Under the pieces are notes generated by a model. The model worked only from the letters and a program-made list of their open reading frames with translations. It did no database searches and was not told where the DNA came from. A stretch of DNA of 64,000 bases. Source: Warburgia ugandensis. Taxonomy: Eukaryota > Streptophyta > Magnoliopsida > Canellales > Canellaceae. The translations under genes were made by a program, and so were the position numbers. The stretch is from the NCBI GenBank assembly GCA_035236585.1, contig CP141130.1, positions 33,243,501 to 33,307,500 on the forward strand. The letters are read 5' to 3'. Within the stretch, counting starts at the first letter, position 1; the number at the start of each line of letters is the position of its first letter. This document shows, piece by piece, positions 48,601 through 59,931 of this stretch.

Positions 48601-49383
48601 TCATGCATTTTTTCATTCTTGATATTTGATGACTCAGCTTCTTATATGAATGTTTCACATTCATTAGCTTTATCATAAACCCTGATCTTTATATGTCACG
48701 TTACCTATTCTTTATTTGATATTAAATGTGGTCACCTACACAAGCATAGCTTACTGAGGCATTGTGATGTTTTTACAATGCCTCAAATATAGGGAGATGC
48801 AATAGGTATGACATTTTGACAGAGCTTGCATGGGAGTTAGTGGCCTTCCACGAGTATAGGCGAAATTTCAGAAATGATAAGGTTTGTTCAAAACCTTACC
48901 TCGATTATTATTTATGGATTGTATATGTTTATAAGTTACATTTTTACTTGAATGTATAGATGTATCCATGATGGATGTGATGGCTGTGTAGGAAATATTG
49001 TTGTTCTTTTTTATTTTTCACTCTAGTGTTGAGATTATGGTTTTATCAAGATTTGTAATTAAGCTGAATGGATGCGTATGGAGACTGAGTCTCCTAGGTG
49101 TTGTGTTATGCTTGTTGTATTTACTCAATATTATTGTAACACGTGTTATATGAGATGGTCCAAAATATAGAGGAGACTCTATTAGATTTTCAGTAGAAAT
49201 GGGAATATCATTTCACTGTTAAATCTATGATTTTATGGTTGCATGACTCTTGGGGTTTTGAAATGAATGCATTTATTTCAAGTTTTTATTTTCAGTTGAT
49301 TTTAAAATCAAAGTTTTTAGAATAAGGATCTCAACTTTTTAAAAATTGGTATTATATTGTTGTGTAAAACCCAGGGTGTAATA
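45673..49383 (+). repeat. 3' LTR of element D
   Basis: TGTAATGACCCTCAATTTTG to CCCAGGGTGTAATA, where the terminal CACA has decayed to AATA. It is 3711 bp, collinear with 37791-41470 but visibly diverged, indicating an old insertion. The stem-loop is at 48755-48785. Confidence 0.9.
48755..48785 (+). other. conserved LTR stem-loop, copy in D 3' LTR
   Basis: TGAGGCATTGT pairs perfectly with ACAATGCCTCA over 11 bp around GATGTTTTT. Confidence 0.8.
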
Positions 49384-49412
49384 GGGATAGATTTCATAGA
49401 TTAGATACATCA

Positions 49413-50630
49413 ATGGATATGATAAATATTATGGAAAGCCAATTGCCTAGGATAATAGCTCCAAGGCAACCTATGCCACAACCTAAGTACCATAATGACT
49501 ATACTTATTCTGAGCATCCCTATCCCACTCCTACATGGCCACCAAGCTTCACATACAATGGTTACTATCAAGAGCCAATGGATGCTCATAATGCATTCAC
49601 ATGCCCTAGTAATGACTTTTATCCTAAGACAAATTATAATGGATGGGTTAGGCATCATGAATAACCATGGTCTCAAGATTACTAATATTAGGAAGAACCA
49701 CAATGGTCCCACCTTGATCAACACTAACATGATTTTCATGATTTTTAGGATCAACCATCATGGGTTATACTTGCTTCACCCTTTTTCAAGACCCAAATGA
49801 GACAGCAATACCAAACTTGCATGTCATTTCCTTTAAGCACTAAGAACTATCATTTGAAGAGAATGTGCACCATATTTATAAGGTAATAGAACAAGGCATG
49901 GCTCCCATTGATAAGGTGAACAAGGAAATGATACAAGAGATGGAATAATGGGAAGTGAAAATGAAACCAATATAGGAAAATATCGATAAAAACATTGCTG
50001 AATTTATAAAAAGGATCGAGGAAATAAAACAAATTAAGGATAATGAAGACCAATTTGTTACTGATAATAGGATGAAAATCTCTTATGATCATTCTGAGCC
50101 TCAAAGTCAACATCCATCTATAGAAACCACCAACTTAGATCTACTTGAGCCATGTCCCATTTGAAACATTAACTGTGTCAGCTAAACTAGAAGAAAAGGA
50201 GTCAGTTGATGTACTAACCCTACATCAACCTACTCTAGCTCATTAGAAGATAATCAAGGTTTAAGCCAAACCATGTCCTTACCTCTAGTAATATAAGAAG
50301 CACCTTTTAGGGATGTGTAGAGCTAGCTTATACTCACTTTCAGCATAATGTAAGGAAAATGGAGGAAAAAGATAAATTGAATACAATGGTCAATGTTGTC
50401 CTTAAATTTGGTAAAAATGGGGACCATGCATCTTTATATGGTCCAACAAAATGCATAGTTGTACACAAAGTCATCATGCTACCACCACCTCAAAATACAT
50501 GGTGGAGGAATTATATTGACTATTGTGAAATTTTAAAGATAGTGGATCATCAACGTGATCCTGCTAAGTTTAATGTCATGGTGGTCTACGGTGTCTTATT
50601 GTTACCACAATCAAAAGTTTCAAGGTAGAG
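49413..50630 (+). pseudogene. conserved gag-like frame of element C, copy 2
   Basis: This is a second copy of the unrecognised protein. The N-terminal block (MESQLPR, PKYHNDYTYSEHPYP) is open at 49413-49664, then breaks at a stop before P-W-S, as in element B. The charged middle part is decayed (49850-50110). A shortened part contains KESVDVLTLHQPT near 50200, and the C-terminal block is open at 50359-50628 with EKDKLNTMVNV, IMLPPPQNTWW and NYIDYCEILK. Compared with copy 1 a segment between about 50110 and 50160 is deleted. Confidence 0.6.
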
Positions 50631-50763
50631 GAAATATATCTGCAAGGTTGAAGTGGCATGAGAAATCTTTCTAGTTCATTGTTAAGGTTAGGATTAGGAA
50701 ACATTAGTTGAACTAGCTAGGTCTATGTTTAGATAGTTATCTAGCCAAAGACATTAAATTTAG

Positions 50764-50885
50764 CACGCATTAGGAGGCAACCCAAGAATCCCATTTAAAA
50801 AGTCTCATTATTCTACATTAACCTTTCATCAATTAAGTGTCCTATATTTCAAAACATTGAGGACAATGCTTACTTTAGGTTGGTG
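50764..50885 (+). other. OTA-lineage post-coding motif pair, copy 2
   Basis: ATTAGGAGGCAACCCAAGAA, then AACATTGAGGACAATGCTTA followed by GGTTGGTGG, aligned with 21164-21290. Confidence 0.6.
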
Positions 50886-52462
50886 GTGTAGAAATGAGAT
50901 TTCTATGTTTTTCTAGCAATTTTTAAAATTAAAACTGTTTTAAAAATTTACAAGTCCTTTATGGAGATGAGAATTTAATTTTTTTACATATGTAGCTATC
51001 TTATGAACATTAGCTTATTAATAGAGTTGCAAGTAATTATTTCACTATTTTAATCTTTTTCTAAAGTATCTCATGAGAAGTAAAACTCAAAATATTAATG
51101 TAATCGCAATAGTAGTATATATTTTAAGTTGAAGAGAAAAATATAACATAGAGACCCTGAAGAAGATCTGTGGAGACTTAAAATCCAAGTGAGTTTTTGA
51201 GCCATTCTTTATTTTTTAAGAGTTATACATAAATTAAAAATTTTCAATGAACATTAATTATTAGTTGGTTTCATTAGTTTTCATCTTGGTCAACTATTGA
51301 GAAATCACATAAAAAGCTTTACTATATATCTCTTAAGTTTATGATCATTCTTAAGTCATATGAAACCTGGGAAATGATAGAGGCTATCCTTGTTAAACCT
51401 AGAGCCTTTAGCCTTCCCTATATTATTCTCCACTAGTTAGCCCATTGAGACTTTAAAATATAAGCTTTTTCTTTGTTAGCTGAATAACCATTACTTATAT
51501 TGAACCGCTATAATATATTCATTACCCATTTGTTTTAGAAATATGTGGAGAATATCTTGGAAAAAGTATGAAAAATACAATTCAAGAGATGAACATTAAA
51601 AAGATGAAAAAGGCTATATATAAAGACAGGTGAAAAAGAAAAAGAAAAGCATTCACTCATGTGAAGGAATAATGAATTTTTTTTTAATACACTGATAGAA
51701 GACCCTTACATATTTTCTAGGCAACCTTTGTTTACCTTTATGTCTATTCCTTTTATAACCCTTAGCTAAGCCTACGTTTCATCCTAATAGAAGTTCTAAC
51801 TTGATCTTAGGAAAAGTATGGCTTGGATATGGTCATACATGAATAGGGAGTTCAATAGAGTGTAACATTCTTAATAGTTGATATCCTTTCATGAGACCAT
51901 TATGATTCATTCTAAGTTATTGTTCTTTTGTATGGAATAGGTGAGATTTTTAGATTTGATAAACAATATTCTACTTACATATTAATGAGAGATTTACACC
52001 TTCCTGGGTGACTTTTGAGTGATAAGTCTATCCAGTGAGAATTGAAGTCAAAGTGTACATTTGGGTGGTATTTAGGTTATATTTGACTTGGAGACTAATT
52101 ATATATCAGTTATAGCACACACTAACCTTCTAATGTTTAATGAAATAATGGGATATCTTTAGCTTAAGCGTAGGATTTTGAAACTTTTTGTTCGCCATTA
52201 TTAGCAAGCTATATTTAGGAATTAATATAAGTTGAATAGGAGAAATTTTTTTCACATGAATAAAGGACTATCATAAAAATTTTGATAATTTTGTGGGTAT
52301 ATTCATAGCAAACTCTCATGAGGCTTAACTCGTCCACCAGGGGTAACTTATGGGTTTAAGGGTTGTTGCATATGCTAAATGCAATTGAAAGTACTTACAA
52401 AAATTGCAACCATTTTGTTTTCATAAGTTTTCCCATGTTTTGCTTGGGACTAGCAAAATTAC
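50886..52462. other. 3' untranslated part of element C, copy 2
   Basis: Collinear with 21291-22907. I see no conserved frame and no gene. Confidence 0.6.
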
Positions 52463-52474
52463 GGTTGGGGGGTG
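52463..52474 (+). promoter_or_regulatory. polypurine tract of element C, copy 2
   Basis: GGTTGGGGGGTG directly before TGATAAGTGTCTAATTTT. Confidence 0.75.
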
Positions 52475-54341
52475 TGATAAGTGTCTAATTTTAAAAGCCA
52501 CCCAATTAGTTACCCATGTATTACAACTTATTGGGGTAAATTAAGGTTTCTGATCAAAATTCATGACACGTGCATTTTTTACCTAATGACTCAAAATTCT
52601 GATATTTTGTAGGTCTAAATGCTAATCCGATGTAGGTATATGATTAATCATATTTTTTGGAGGTTTTTACTTTTATTTTGTAGGAAGTGAAATGGTTATC
52701 CAACAGCTAAGATCTATCAAGATGAACATTGAAGATCAAGATTACAAGATTGAGTCAAAGCCTAAAAGTCATCAATTCAAAATGAAATCAAAGGTCAATA
52801 TCATCATTAGAGTAGGAAAGGAGGCAATTAGAATAGCTAAAGGTGATTAAAATGGCACCATGAAGTTAGCCATGCATTTCTACTACTTTTGTAAGGAAGC
52901 CATTAAAGCTAGCATAGCCATAGAAGCCATGAGAGAAGGTGGCAAGCTAAGGAATTCAAGCCCTATCATTCTAACCATTACAGCCTAGGGTGTGAGCCAT
53001 GAAGCTAGGAAAAATGAGCCCTCAAAGTGTGTCACAAAATCCAACTAAGCCAAAAGCCACATGGAGTCATACAATTGGAGGAGAATTTGAGCAATGACCC
53101 ACTTTCTAAATTTGGATTTTCAAGGTTTAATTAGAAGGTTAGAAATAATTATGTAAAAAGTAAGATAATTATGCATTGGTGGACCCATCAAGATAGAAAC
53201 CCTACTTTCCAACTCCGCCTGCCATACTTTTTCCTAGGGTTACAAGTTAAAGGAGGGAGGCACATCATTTTGAAAAAAAAAAAAACCCCTCATTTTCCTA
53301 TTTGGTGATCAAGGATTTCCTAAGTAGAAAACCCTACATCTACTTCAATCCAAAAAACTTTGAATCCATAGATCTTTACACATCTTTCATAAATACCATT
53401 TCTTGTCACTTCCATAACTTTCCATCCACCAAACATCATCAAAAATGGAAGGAAAGAGCTCCACTTTCCCACCATGAAAAAATGACCCCCCTTATTAAGA
53501 ATTAGAAACCAGCCATCACATCTCTCTTATGTCATCTTTCCACTCCTCTTTCTTACATTATCTTGCCAATTTATATCCCATCTAACCTTCCTCAATCAAT
53601 ACCCGAACCTAGGCCAGTTTCCTCATGTTTTCACCCCTTCCCAAGTTAGGAAATCACTCATCCATATGCAGCCCCATGTTCCAAAGGAATTTTCTAAGTA
53701 GTGGTGGTGACACACCTTGAAATCAAGCTCTCCTTTGGTGTTATTTGTTGCTGGATTTTGGGATTTCTTAGATACTTTTCTCCCATTGGATATTGTCTTA
53801 GTTATTTGCACTCCAATTCATATTAGTCGTTTGCTTGCTTTGGTTTAGTTTTCATTGCTTAGTTTCCATTGTTTTTCTTTCTAATTTTGCACCTTTCTTT
53901 CCATCTGGCTTTCTCTTTCTTATTTACCACAATTCCACTTGTTTTCCTTTTAATTCCCTTAAGATTTAAGTTAACTCATCTCTGGTAGCGACAATCATTA
54001 AAAGAGCTAGCTTAAATCTTTGATTTCCCCACTTGAATTTCATGTTTTCTACCCTCTTTTTACCTTAGTTTTGGGAAATTTTTCGTAGTTAGTTCACCTA
54101 GTTAGCTTTCTTTTCTCTTGAATTCCATTTTGGATTTTCTTTGCATGTCATCACAATTTAGTTTGTGAGCTTTATATTGCACTTTTGTTATAGTTTAGAT
54201 TTGGTTTATCTTAGGAATTGGATGCAATTTCTAGCTTTTGAACATGTATTATGTGCTGGATTTGTGTTGTAATTTGGAGGTGATTCAATAAAGTTCATAG
54301 AGATTTCTTGTTATGAAATGTTTCTTTTATCAAATTATTTG
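52475..54341 (+). mobile_element. LTR 3 of pol-less element C, truncated
   Basis: It is collinear with LTRs 1 and 2 from TGATAAGTG to CTTTTATCAAATTATTT, then switches to CACTA sequence (GAATGTTCATAACTAC). About 0.9 kb of its 3' end and the array's right target duplication are lost. Its TATA is decayed. It carries the empty sites for the A2 insertion (near 53759) and the B insertion (near 54000). Confidence 0.88.
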
Positions 54342-54558
54342 AATGTTCATAACTACATTCACATATTTACAACCAATATCGATTTTTGAGTGTTGCTTAT
54401 TATCGCTTTGTTTGTCTCATACATACATATATATATATATATATATGCATATTTGAAGAATTTTTGCATGGTTATGGTTAGAAACTTCCATTTTTAAAGT
54501 TAAATTCCTTTTTGAATATATCTGTCATATTTTGAATCTTTTTTAATTGTTAATTGAA
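54342..54558. other. CACTA sequence next to the array
   Basis: AT-rich with an (AT)n tract at about 54427-54447. ATCGATTTTTGAGTGTTG...TTGTTTGTCTCAT resembles 4434-4478 on the left side of the array, so related CACTA sequence flanks it on both sides. Confidence 0.5.
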
Positions 54559-54559
54559 A

Positions 54560-54695
54560 ATTTCCACAGGTGTCACAAAGAATCTAAGTTACGTAAAGAA
54601 ACAAAAGTGGCTACAATTTGAGCATTGTCGTAGTTTCAATACTAGGTTCTATCAAAAGGTAAAATAAAAGAATTTACACTTAATAAATTACATTA

Positions 54696-54730
<35 letters not shown>

Positions 54731-55440
54731 TCTTACTTCAACAATCATATCATACTTAATATGCGTATACATAGATTCAAGATTAGCTAGAAGTAGTAGG
54801 CAATGGTATATTCGAATCCTTGGGTTGGATGACGATGGGACCATGACCAGTAGTAATAAAATATGCTAGATTTGCCATTAATGGTTATCACTTTTACACA
54901 AAAGACCATGATAACTCTAGAGTACAATAGAATAGTGGGGTTAATTTAGTTGCCAATGCTACATTCTTTTCCAGTTCAAAAGATAATAGGCCAATAGTGG
55001 TGGATGATATTTATTATGGGGTTATAAGAGAGATATGGACCTTAGATTATACTTGCATTATATGGGCCAATAGTTGTATTTAACTATGATTGAGTAGAAC
55101 ACAATAAAGATAGTATCAAAACTAATGCCCTTGGATTGACATTGGTTGACCTCAACAAGATAGATATAAAAATGACTAATTTATTTTAGCATCTCAAGAA
55201 AAACAAGTATTTAATGTGTAAGACAGACATGATAAGGGATGGTCAACTATTTTATCATCCTATCTAAGGGATTTTTATGATGAAGATGACCTAAGAGATA
55301 TTAAAATAGATTACCCTTGTATTACCAAAACAATCCCATCAATCAAAGTACTTGGTGCGAATGAGGATTATGTGTGCGACAGGAGGGCGCTTGGGTTGAA
55401 AACAATATATGAGGGGACTATATTGATTGTATTGTGAGTT
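54560..55440 (+). pseudogene. CACTA TNP2-type transposase C-terminus with DUF4216
   Basis: The first exon reads KKQKWLQFEHCRSFNTRFYQ and stops at a GT donor near 54659. It resembles the H-x(3)-F-x-x-W/Y-F segment before DUF4216. The intron holds a compound (TG)n(TA)n tract. From about 54864 the frame gives KYARFAINGYHFYTKDHDNS, then QxNSGV, then DDIYYGVIREIWTLDY, the core DUF4216 pattern. A stretch with LGLTLVDLNKID and HLKKNKYLMCK follows (family pattern: G-f-t-l-V-N, then I-L-A-s-Q-A-x-Q-V-F-Y), then an acidic tail (RDFYDEDDLRD) to about 55400. Several in-frame stops mean it is inactive. The catalytic Transposase_21 domain is not visible, probably lost where LTR 3 is truncated. Its direction sets the strand of the CACTA element. 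Confidence 0.83.
54693..54731. repeat. compound (TG)n(TA)n microsatellite
   Basis: GTGTGTGTGTGTGTGT followed by ATATATATATATATATAT, within the intron of the transposase remnant. Other (AT)n tracts are at about 54427-54447, 55508-55523, 59778-59793 and 60957-60974. Confidence 0.9.
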
Positions 55441-55709
55441 GTAATAATTCCATATTTATAATTAGCTCTTTTATCATAAGCTATATGGATTGAAGTGAGA
55501 TGAATTATATATATATATATATATGTGACATTATATACATATGTAATTGAAGATTTATTTGAAAAGTAAATTATTTTGTATATTCTTGTATTTTTTAAGT
55601 ATAGAATGTCTAAATCAATGCTAACTTTCACAAAAATTTAGTTTCATTATATTTAAGCAAGTGATTGTAAAGTGAAATAAATATATTTGAAGTGAAGTAT
55701 ATATTAGAT

Positions 55710-56015
55710 TTTAATGAGTTTTTAAAGTCATTTAAAAAATGACTTCAAAATTCATAATTTTTAAAATCGTCTAACAAATGACTTAAAAATGGTGAATTTT
55801 AAAGTCATTTGAAATGAACAACTTTAAAAACTCTATTTTTTAAAGTCGTTTGAAAAAAATGACTTTAAAATAATGATTTTCAAAGTCATTTATAAAGATG
55901 ACTTTAAAAATCAACATTTTTAAAGTTGTTTGAACAGTCATTTTAGTTCAAACAACTTTAAAAATCATTGTTTTTTAAGTCGTTTGAAAAAAAAAAATGA
56001 CTTCTAAAATCCAAT
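55710..56015. repeat. cluster of CACTA subterminal-type hairpins
   Basis: About a dozen AAAGTCATTTG / CAACTTTAAAAA-type motifs in alternating orientation, each neighbouring pair able to form a stem (for example AAAGTCGTTTG-A7-TGACTTT). It is the same motif family as 3838-4265 and 61390-61540, but lies about 5.5 kb inside the right TIR. Confidence 0.8.
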
Positions 56016-56459
56016 ATGCGTAGTCTATCAAATTTTTTCATCCTATCATTTTCTTCTAGTACTTCTTCATTAAGGTACATCCCTCCTCGTCCACTCACCT
56101 TAACCTCCACCATACAACTCCCTCTTCTCCCCTTGCCTCATTTCTACATTCCCCCCCACCACCCCCTTCCAAACCAAACAAAAAAGAGGACGGTTCTGCA
56201 TGAAGAAACCCTAGAAGAAGAAGAAAACAAAGAGAAAGAGAGGCAGGGTGAAGAGGAAAATAGAGAAGGGAAGAATAGGGCTTTTGTGTGGAAGCTATAG
56301 AAGAGGAAAATCACAGAGGAAAGGAGGAAATATCTGCTTGGGTAGGAGGAAGAGAAAACTAGGGCTTTTTGCATGAAAGCTCTAGAAGAGAAAACTAAAT
56401 GGGGGGGAAAGTTTTTGCTGAAAATGCAAGAAGAAAAGGAGTTTTGCATGGGAAAACCA

Positions 56460-56465
<6 letters not shown>
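56016..56465. other. pyrimidine- then purine-rich stretch, no gene supported
   Basis: A CT-rich half (to about 56170) is followed by a GA-rich half with repeated AAACCCTAGAAGAAG and TCTAGAAGAG-like runs. Open frames on both strands follow from the composition. It could be a leader of the CACTA gene set, but there is no direct support. Confidence 0.35.

Positions 56466-56513
<48 letters not shown>
56466..56513. repeat. (TG)n microsatellite
   Basis: An almost pure TG run of about 22-24 units following CCAATATATG. Confidence 0.95.
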
Positions 56514-56518
<5 letters not shown>

Positions 56519-59500
56519 TGAGAACTAAAGGAGTGCATAAGGAATAAATACCATTTATAGCTAATGGAAAAAAGTGGGATTTTACTTGTTTATGTTTAAT
56601 TTTTCCTTTTTCCTAAAATAGTAACCTTCTAATAGTAAAGTTTGATTTTTGCTAGAAAACAGCTGTTAAATTTATTAGAATCATTATTTTACATAGAAGT
56701 CTATTATATTAAAATTTTAGGATTTTGTGTTGTATGTTAATAACCTGTTATTTTGAAACTTCAAAACAATAACTTGAAAAAAAAAAAGAATTACAAGTTA
56801 TGGATTTGGGGATTTACAGGATTAAAATCATTACATATAAAGTTTTCCTGTAATTTGACCTTTAATGTAGTCAGTAACTATTATTCAGTGAAGTTTAAAT
56901 ATCGTGTATAGCTTTTATGAGACTAATCTTGATCTATTGATCTATATATTATGTTGTGATTTGATTTTTATAATTGTTTTACATTAAATTCTATTTCTAG
57001 AATAATTAGTAAACTATTTTCTACAAGTGATTTTATTTGTGATGCAAAATCTTGAACTATACTACTATTAAAAGAAATTTCTGTCTTAACATAGGAAATT
57101 TCTGAGGTTATGAGGGAATGGTATATCCCTTTGTGAATTACAAGAGTTGTGAATTTTAGATATCCTCCTATGTTGACATGAAGACCTCTAGGAGTTCTTT
57201 ATACTTACTAACCTATAGAATTAAACAATAAAAATTTCCATAAAGAATAGCTCCATATGATGAAACTTTTGTTAAGATCCATAATTAGGTTTCTTATAGG
57301 TGTTTCTTTAGCATTTGGTTATGCAATGGAAAGGTTACCTACTAAACAAACCAAAATGTTGTTCTACAATCTAGTTGTGATTGTTATGTTGCAGCCATCA
57401 AGCTTGTTTTAATCTTATCTAAAAACATATATGCTAGTCACTTATGTCTTCTCATCATCTAATAGTTCCTTATGAGTTCTAACTAGTGATAGAGTCATAA
57501 ATTCTTTAAAAGAAAAAAGAAAGAAAGAAAAGGAAATAGTACAAGATTTGGATCTTGCCTACTAAACCTAAATCTGAAGATTTAAACTGCCACCTGATGC
57601 CCTCCTCTCTCTATAGTGACCACCACCCAAAGCCACCATCCCCCTCTTTCCTTTCCTATCTAAGCCTTCAACGCATTCCTCCAAGGGTAGTTGCTCATCT
57701 CCAAGTGTTCCACGCCTAGGCCAAGCTCAGTTCTTAGTTCCTCCATTAAAAGGTTGGTTGTTATTCCTCGTTTTGTTCTTCCTTTTGAACCTTTATTGTT
57801 GTGTAATTCCATGCATAGGAACTTGTTGAATGCCTTTCCATTCCTTAAATGTTCTTGCTTGTTGATCCAAAGATCCAAGGTTATTTTCCCTTGAAGTGAT
57901 AGCTAAGGAAAAGTCACCTTGAATCCATTGGTTATACTCTCCATCACTTTGCTTAGATTTTGTGATTGTGCTTCTATTCCTATGCTTCCATTTTTAACTT
58001 ATTCAATAGTTTTTCCTTAGTGGTTCACATGCATGTTTCTTTGATATTAGGATAGTGCTTGAGATGTTTTGGGAATTATTTTTGGGTTTACATGATGTAA
58101 GTATGGTGCACCTACTTCATGAATAGTGCATGCCATCCTTATGCTTCTGCATTTGAATGAATGACATCTTGATGACTCTTGATACTCTCTTTTGTTGATG
58201 GATGTTCCTTTTAGTTGTTTTACATGTTTAGTGGTTTATATACTTCTAACTCATAGTTTACCATTGAAGCAAGAGTTTTCAATTTAATCAAAAGCACCTT
58301 GATTCCATGTGCACCACTCTAGGTGTCATGTGCATTGTTCTAAGGAGTTTTTGGTTGAAGTTGTGGAAGTTTGATACATGATTAGTAATATTAGATCTTG
58401 AAAAGTTATTCTTTCATGCAAATTTAGGTCTTGTTTAGGAGATTGAATCAGCATGTTCAAAATCTTAGGAATGTTTAGCATGTTGTTAGATCTTCTTCTT
58501 TTAATTTGAAATTAATAGTTCATTTCTTCCCATGCACTTTGTTACTGCCATTTATATATTTTGCATCGTATTTGTGAGATTTCATAATGAGGAAACATAC
58601 TAGAATCATACATCCCATACTATGGTCATACACATGGTTCTAGATGCACTTACCATAGATTTATTGTTTAATGATGTCTCTTGAATTCATGGCTTGGTGA
58701 ATGATTGGATTGTTGCTTAGCTTTGCATAGTAGTCTCCATTAGTTGGATGCATCATTTAGGAAATTTCCAATTTTCATGTTTAGGAAGTAATTAACTTAG
58801 GTAAGTTGTAAATTTAGAAGGTTTTAAGCTAAGGAAAGTTTTATCCTTTTAGGAAGTATGTTTTAGGATGGTTTCTAAGTTGGTTTATTTTAGCATTTTT
58901 ATATATCTTGTATTTAAGTTAAGCTCCTTTGTTAATTTAGGACAAATTCTCATTATCTTGGCTAGGCTAGATAATTATAGTAAGGACCATACCTCTTGAC
59001 TACTTCTTGGTTGCTCCCTTCCAAGCCTCCACGGTTCCCTCTTGCTTGCATTCTTTGGTCATAGAACTCTTATTTTTATAGGTTAATTGGTCATTGCTCT
59101 TGCTCCTTTCTTCATTGCTTTGGTTTATGATTTTTAATTTAGACTATTTATTGTTTAGATTTCACACACAAAGATGATGACAACTCCATTCGCAATAGTT
59201 CTAGGATTCATGCATTCAATTTTAGATTATTTCATGCACTCTTTCTCTTATCCCCATGCGCATCATACATGCATCATGCACACTTGTCTTAAGTTTTAAT
59301 TGCATGCATATTTTATTTGTATCGTTACTCCATTCCATTAATTAAACTTACAATATTACAAATGAGATTTATGGATTCTTTTTGCTGTCCTTATTAAGCC
59401 CTAGGCAATAGTCTGATTGGGAGTGAATGTACTATGTGCTGAGATACCTAAGGACCATAATATTTGATGGTGTTGGTGTCTCTCAATTAAGAAAGGTAAG

Positions 59501-59757
59501 ACAATTTTTACTTTTCATAATCTTATATTTTTCATAGTTTTTTATGGATCCAACTAAAAGAACTTATCTGAATTAAAAATGTTGTATTACAGGTTGCTAT
59601 GCTTGCTGAGTGGACAAACAAAAAGACTTACTCCAGAGTGAACCTCAACAAAATATGAAGCAAATAAGCTAAGTATGTAATGATTTTCAATTAGAATACT
59701 TGGAGTAACTACATGAATGTAAAATTTATAATATTTTTTTAAAAATTTTTTTGTATG
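56514..59757. other. unrecognised AT-rich region within the CACTA element
   Basis: I see no domain or RNA gene. Parts of 58560-58960 (CATACTATGGTCATACACATGGTTCTAG, then repeated TTTAGGAAG..AAGTT) faintly resemble the 3' half of LTR C (12660-12900), so a decayed relative may lie here. A possible spliced fragment is at 59390-59650: an open stretch ending AAG|gtaag near 59505, then ACAG|GTTGCTATGC near 59591, reading VAMLAEWTNKKTYSRVNL; it has no identified family. The small frames at 57660-57878 (minus) and 57691-57894 have no other support. Confidence 0.35.
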
Positions 59758-59925
59758 GTTTTCATTATTTTCTTTGAAATATATATATATATGAAGTGAT
59801 GAATGAGTGGAAACTTAGAGTGTGGGAGTAAATGAGTAAGTATGGATGAATTGAATTTGGAGCTTGTAAATGAAGTGAATATGGGGTTGATTTTCATTAT
59901 ATTCATTGAATATGGTGAAATACCT
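59758..59925 (-). repeat. LTR-like repeat left of the copia gag remnant
   Basis: TTTCATTATTTTCTTTGA..ATATAT to TTCATTATATTCATTGAAT matches 60938-61108 as a direct repeat of about 170 bp. The flanking position suggests parts of the two LTRs of the copia remnant. The outer boundary is not resolved. Confidence 0.55.
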
Positions 59926-59931
59926 ACACTT

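Larger units (their letters stand above)
37791..49383 (+). mobile_element. Tekay-like element D with both LTRs, decayed
   Basis: LTRs at 37791-41470 and 45673-49383 are flanked by perfect GGGAT duplications (37786-37790 and 49384-49388). The uninterrupted site corresponds to GCTTATTAGGAAGAGGATAGA in internal region 1 (near 19446). The internal region of 4.2 kb holds a tRNA-iMet-type primer site, gag remnants, a CCHC relic, protease and RT. RNase H and integrase are missing, and a 45-bp minisatellite lies there instead. Stops are frequent, so it is long dead. Confidence 0.92.
36525..52474 (+). mobile_element. internal region 2 of pol-less element C, interrupted by D
   Basis: It begins with a second primer-binding site and ends at a polypurine tract (52463-52474) before LTR 3. 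Without element D it is about 4.35 kb. The order repeats internal region 1: leader, shared module, gag-like frame, motif pair, 3' part. A short tandem duplication of about 44 bp (GGCCTCA.TTGTTCTTC) lies at 36854-36941. Confidence 0.8.

Noticed and set aside
37791..49383. Possible integrated plant virus
   Set aside because: The RT, CCHC relic, primer site and long LTRs fit a Ty3/gypsy element; no movement protein or coat-protein signature of a pararetrovirus is seen.
56016..56449. Open frames on both strands in the CT/GA-rich stretch
   Set aside because: Compositional; serine/phenylalanine-rich on one strand and glutamate/lysine-rich on the other.
57660..57894. Opposing small frames
   Set aside because: No domain, no repeat context and no second copy in the window.
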